Shown here: positions 59,701-64,000 of the stretch, piece after piece
Position numbering within the stretch: position 1 is the stretch's first letter
How the letters are laid out: the number at the start of each line of letters is the position of its first letter
NCBI RefSeq assembly: GCF_046630445.1
Contig: NC_092337.1
Location: forward strand, 356,492,001-356,556,000
Length of the DNA stretch: 64,000 nucleotides
Source: Rutidosis leptorrhynchoides
Taxonomy: Eukaryota > Streptophyta > Magnoliopsida > Asterales > Asteraceae
Direction of reading: 5' to 3'
Notes under the pieces: model-generated
The model's database searches: none
Told to the model about the DNA's origin: nothing
What the model saw: only the letters and a program-made list of their open reading frames with translations
Translations under genes and position numbers: made by a program

Positions 59701-62319
59701 CTGCTAGATGCAGGTTTAATTTATCCAATCTCTGATAGTCCATGGGTAAGCCCAGTTCAATGCGTGCCTAAGAAGGGTGGCATGACTGTCATTACAAATG
59801 AAAAAAATGAGCTTATTCCTACAAGGACTGTAACAGGATGGCGTGTATGTATTGATTATAGAAAATTAAATGACGCCACCAAAAAAGATCACTTTCCCTT
59901 ACCTTTCATTGATCAAATGTTGGAAAGATTAGCCGGAAATAGTTATTATTGTTTTCTTGATGGATTTTCCGGATACTTTCAAATTCCAATAGCACCCGAA
60001 GATCAAGAGAAAACCACATTCACGTGCCCTTATGGTACTTTTGCTTACAAACGCATGCCATTTGGACTTTGCAACGCCCCTGCAACCTTTCAAAGGTGCA
60101 TGATGGCGATTTTTCACGACATGATAGAAGAATGCATGGAAGTTTTCAGGGATGACTTTTCAGTCTTCGGTGATACATTTGAATCATGTCTAGTTAATCT
60201 GGAATGAATGCTTATTAGATGCGAACAATCAAATCTAGTACTTAATTGGGAGAAATGCCATTTCATGGTTAAAGAAGGCATCGTTCTTGGACATAAAATT
60301 TCAAAAGAAGGAATTGAAGTGGATAGAGCTAAAGTAGATGTAATTGCTAAACTTTCACATCCCACCAATGTTAGAGGAGTTAGGAGTTTTCTAGGGCATG
60401 CCGGTTTTTACCGACGTTTCATAAAAGATTTTTCTAAAATTGCCACTCCTATGAATAAACTCCTAGAAAAGGATGTTCCATTCATCTTTTCAGATGAATG
60501 TATCAAATCTTTTAATATTCTTAAAGAGAAACTCACTAATGCGCCGATCATGATAACACCAAATTGGAATCTACCATTTGAACTAATGTGCGATGCAAGT
60601 GATTTTTCAATGGGAGCCGTTTTAGGACAAAGGATTGAAAAACGATTTCAACCTATATATTATGCTAGTAAGACGTTACAAGGAGCACAAACCAATTATA
60701 CAACTACTGAAAAAGAACTCCTTGCTATTGTCTTTGCTTTTGACAAATTTCGTTCATATCTCGTTCTAGCAAAAACGGTGGTCTATACCGACCATTCTGC
60801 TCTTAGATACCTATTTTCGAAACAAGATGCCAAACCAAGATTAATCCGTTGGATCTTACTCTTACAAGAATTCGATATTGAAATCCGAGATAAAAGAGGA
60901 GCAGAAAATCTCGCCGCTGATCATCTTTCTCGTCTTGAAAATCCTGAATTAGAAGTTCTAAATGAATCGGCCATACAAGACAACTTTCCTGATGAATATC
61001 TATTGAAGATAGATTATAATGAAATACCATGGTTTGCAGACTATGCAAACTACTTAGTATGTGGATTCCTTGAAAAAGGATTATCGTACCAAAAACGAAA
61101 GAAATTCTTCAGTGATATAAAACACTATTTTTGGGAAGATCCACATCTGTTTAAAAGTTGTCCCGATGGAATAATACGTCGATGTGTATTCGGAGATGAA
61201 GCTAGTAAAATTTTAAACCATTGTCACACAGGACCAACAGGAGGGCACTATGGGCCTCAACTAACAGCAAGAAAAGTTTATGATGCTGGATTCTATTGGC
61301 CTACAATTTACAAAGACGCACACCTTCTTTGCAAATCCTGTGATGCTTGTCAAAGGGCCGAAAAAATAAGTCAACGTGATGAAATGCCACAAAATGTCAT
61401 CCAAGTATGTGAAGTATTTGACATTTGGGGTATTGACTTTATGGGTCCATTTCCAAAATCTCATAATAATCTCTATATTCTCGTAGCCATTGATTATGTA
61501 TCTAAATGGGCGGAAGCACAAGCTCTCCCAACTAACGATGCACGAGTTGTAGTCAACTTTTTAAAACGTCTTTTTGCAAGGTTTGGAACACCGAAAGCTT
61601 TAATAAGTGATCGGGGTACTCATTTCTGTAATAATCAACTTGAGAAAGTTCTCAAAAGATATGGAGTAACTCATAAAATCTCCAACGTATATCATCCACA
61701 AACAAGTGGACAAGTTGAAAATACCAACCGAGCTTTAAAACGTATTCTAGAGAAAACCGTAGGATCAAATCCGAAGGAATGGTCCATTAAATTGGAGGAT
61801 GCACTCTGGGCTTTTAGAACAGCCTACAAAACTCCAATTGGAACCACACCTTTTAAACTCGTCTACGGAAAAGCATGTCATCTTCCAGTAGAAATTGAAC
61901 ACAAAGCATTTTGGGCTTTGAAGACATGTAATCTTGATTTACATGAAGCTGGACGTCTACGATTAAGTCAACTAAACGAATTAGAAGAATTAAGACATGA
62001 AGCATACGAAAATTCGTTAATCTATAAAGAAAGAATGAAGAAATTGCATGATAAAAGAATCAGAAGTTCAAAAGAATTTAAAGAAGGAGACAGAGTTCTT
62101 CTTTTCAATTCACGATTCAAGCTATTTCCTGGAAAATTGAAATCAAGATGGTTTGGACCATTCATAGTCAAAAGAGTTTTCCCATACGGAACGATAGAAT
62201 TAATAAATTCAAATGGAATTGAATTTAAAGTTAATGGTCACAGAGTTAAACATTACATAGATAGTCCGATGGAAGTCGACAACGAAGTTAATCACAATTT
62301 CGATACCACAGCTAACTAA
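56719..62319 (+). pseudogene. Athila gag-pol, full-length frame with two stops (copy B)
   Basis: One frame of 1,866 codons from the ATG at 56719 (MHRARRSPP). Gag domain at about residues 130-290 (GAPKEDPNEHLRTFNRI, then EAWTRFEKLLRGCP); zinc knuckle CEQCGGTHLTKDC at about 370; protease ADLGAS with Asp near 703; RT at about 1030-1200; RNase H from about 1292 (MCDASD, TEKELL, YTDHSAL); integrase HHCC from about 1500, IDFMGPF at about 1572, SDRGTHF at about 1630 and QVENTN at about 1665. The stops are TAA at 57934 (codon 406) and TGA at 60205 (codon 1163). The RT catalytic box reads FRDD in place of FMDD (codon 1144, AGG at 60148). Copy A is open at all three places, so these are lesions of this copy. 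The RNase H/integrase half after 60208 is uninterrupted. Confidence 0.92.
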
Positions 62320-62484
62320 GTGTGAGGAGAATCAAGTCTTTTAAGGATTTTATGTATTTCTGTTAGAGTTAGATTGTCTATTTTCGTGTAGTTCTCGAAA
62401 ATAGAACCCGAATGGTCTTTCCCTAGCAGACCCTAAAGAACTAGTCTTCTTCCCCCATTCTGAATTTTTATTTTTTTTTAGGAA

Positions 62485-62868
62485 ATGAAGACTGCCTGTG
62501 AACTAAACCATGGTCTAATACTACACGCTTTGATCACTAAACGTAATAATGACACACTTCTGAGTGAAATAGTATCAGTAATCAGAGAAAGATTGGACGG
62601 AGTAAGAAAAGAATCCATATGCGAAGATAATAAGTTACAATTTGTTAAAGGAAAATCAAAATCGGTAGCGAAAAGAAGAGCAAGACACCTTGAAAGATGT
62701 CACAAATGCGGAAAATGGTCACATGGAGGTAAATGTTCAAATAATCAAACCTATTCAAATACCGAATTTGTTACTTTATGCAGAGACGGACCGTTCATAT
62801 GTTTAGAAGAAAAAACACTGAATGCTCAAGGTTACGCCTATGTAGCTATGGAAAACCAATTAAACTGA
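62485..62868 (+). CDS. Small basic zinc-knuckle protein of Athila copy B
   Basis: 127 open codons, nearly identical to the protein at 6528 in copy A, with the same basic KRRARHLER segment and CHKCGKWSHGGKC knuckle. A TGA at 62866-62868 (CGA in copy A) removes the last ten or so residues, which lie outside the recognisable motifs. A T-rich tract with AG at 62480-62481 precedes the ATG by three bases, and a donor CAG/GTAAGC follows with GT at 62918, so the exon layout is conserved between copies. Its function is unknown; nucleic-acid binding is inferred. Confidence 0.68.
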   Translation: MKTACELNHGLILHALITKRNNDTLLSEIVSVIRERLDGVRKESICEDNKLQFVKGKSKSVAKRRARHLERCHKCGKWSHGGKCSNNQTYSNTEFVTLCRDGPFICLEEKTLNAQGYAYVAMENQLN

Positions 62869-64000
62869 CTATCTTATGAATGGGATAGATCATATAACTA
62901 AGAATACTATCTCACAGGTAAGCCTGTACAGTTTTTATTTTTTTATTTTTATTTTTAACCTTTTGATAATAAATGCTAATTTGTTCGCTATAAAGTATTA
63001 AATTGGTATTGAATAAAATTAGGTTTGGCGACCGAAATTATTGATATCATACAAAAATTTATTACATCACTGCGAAATTTAACATTTATTCTTAAGGTAT
63101 AAATATCTTTAATCAATCAACCCAAAATATTTCAAAAATTCGTCATGAGTTAAATTAGGTCATGGAACCGAAATTACTTTACCGAAAAGATGGGCGCATA
63201 TTTTTGATAATATTTGATTGATTAAAGTGGGATAAAAGCCAAAAAGATTTTTAATTTTATTTTTTTACCATGTTTTTAAAATTAATATATAAATATTAAA
63301 TTAATATTTTGAACTATGTAAAATCAATATATTTAAAATTGTAAATATTTGAAAAATTAATCTTTTTAATATAATTTTGTATGTATAAAAACAAAAATAT
63401 AATATAAGTTTGGTGTGAATTTATAATATGAATTTTTATTTAAGTTTGGTGTGAATTTTTAATTTTATGCATATTTTAAATTTAAGTTTGGTGTGAATTT
63501 AAAAACAAAAATTTACTTTATTTCGCTAAGTTACAAATATGATTTTTAAAATTCGTCGTGAGTGGAAGACTAGGTCGTTGAACCGAAATTGCTTTACCCG
63601 AGGGAGGGACGAGAACTTTTATTATCATTATTTTTAATCTTATTGAATTAAAGTATGCCAAAAACATTAAAAAATCCAAAAATCTTTACTTTTAAAACCG
63701 CGCTTTGATTTGACAAATTTTAAAAATTTTGTCGAGGGACAGACTAGGACATCGATCCGAAACGCCCTCATCCTAAAAAGAAACAAATTTCTAAAATTTT
63801 ATTAATTTTATGTTTTATAAAGTATAAGGTTTTATTTATTAAAAAAAAAAAGGCAAAACACTGTAGCCGGCACCCCATGCGATCGCATGGGGTTTGCACT
63901 TGGAACCCATGCGATCGCATGGGGACCAAATGCAGGTCAGACTCAAAACTCCCAGCGGGTCTGTCTTCTCCACACAACACACACACAAACACGAACCAAC
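62869..64000 (+). other. Post-pol spacer of Athila copy B with twin-dyad module
   Basis: It aligns with 6945-8030 of copy A, including three TTTGGTGTGAATTT units near 63411, 63444 and 63484 and the donor at 62918. The dyad pair lies at 63873-63923. The ORF-1-like gene would begin just past the window edge. Confidence 0.75.
63873..63923. promoter_or_regulatory. Twin-dyad module after pol, GCGATCGC type
   Basis: A perfect 20-bp palindrome, CCCCATGCGATCGCATGGGG (centre 63882.5), and a perfect 18-bp palindrome, CCCATGCGATCGCATGGG (63906-63923, centre 63914.5), 32 bp apart. It sits at the same place as the CGACTCG-type pair of copy A at 7905. Confidence 0.85.

Larger units (their letters stand above)
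53303..64000 (+). mobile_element. Athila-lineage retrotransposon, copy B (3' part outside window)
   Basis: Complete 5' LTR, primer site, leader, full-length gag-pol frame, small zinc-knuckle ORF and post-pol spacer. It is inserted in the RT of a Tekay element; the base run before it, TTCAC (53298-53302), would be the target duplication. Gag-pol carries two nonsense codons and an altered RT active site, so the copy is dead despite its full-length frame. Confidence 0.93.

Overview
The window is repeat-rich nuclear DNA of a flowering plant. No host gene, tRNA gene, CRISPR array or bacterial feature was recognised. The element families (Athila and Tekay Ty3/gypsy, Maximus/SIRE and Ale Ty1/copia, a Cassandra TRIM, an L1-type LINE, a Stowaway-like MITE) are typical of a large eudicot genome. 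The LTR types suggest Asteraceae, but that is judged from family resemblance only.

The layout is nested transposons. 1-1002: end of an inverted gypsy LTR cut into the gag of Athila copy A. 1003-14185: Athila copy A (+), whose pol is split by a complete 630-bp Cassandra with 5S-rRNA-like LTRs (4035-4664). 14186-14592: inverted fragment of an Athila LTR that A appears to have entered. 14593-28272: Maximus/SIRE copia (-), with an env-like 3' ORF and an inverted Athila solo LTR (22796-24834) inside its gag. 28273-28671 and 40117-41162: two halves of an Ale-type copia (-), separated by a large gypsy element with no coding capacity (28672-40116). That element's left LTR holds a 413-bp MULE-like MITE and an inverted solo LTR. 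41163-44713: a LINE tail, a Stowaway-like MITE and unassigned AT-rich DNA. 44714-53302: 3' LTR and part of pol of a Tekay chromovirus (-), with another solo LTR (45013-47623) in its LTR. 53303-64000: Athila copy B (+), from its 5' LTR to past pol, running off the window.

In the Athila family, gag-pol is one frame of about 1,866 codons. It is followed by a small basic zinc-knuckle ORF with a splice acceptor before it and a donor after it. An ATHILA ORF-1-like gene comes next, with a likely 636-bp intron. Both Athila copies are dead, by different lesions.

The most notable signal is a twin-dyad module in the Athila elements. It consists of two near-perfect palindromes whose centres lie exactly 32 bp apart. 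I found six such pairs: three in LTR promoters, with TATA about 29-32 bp further on, one in the leader and two after pol. The palindrome sequence differs between copies (GCGATCGC core or CGACTCG core) but is the same type throughout one copy, while the 32-bp geometry never changes.
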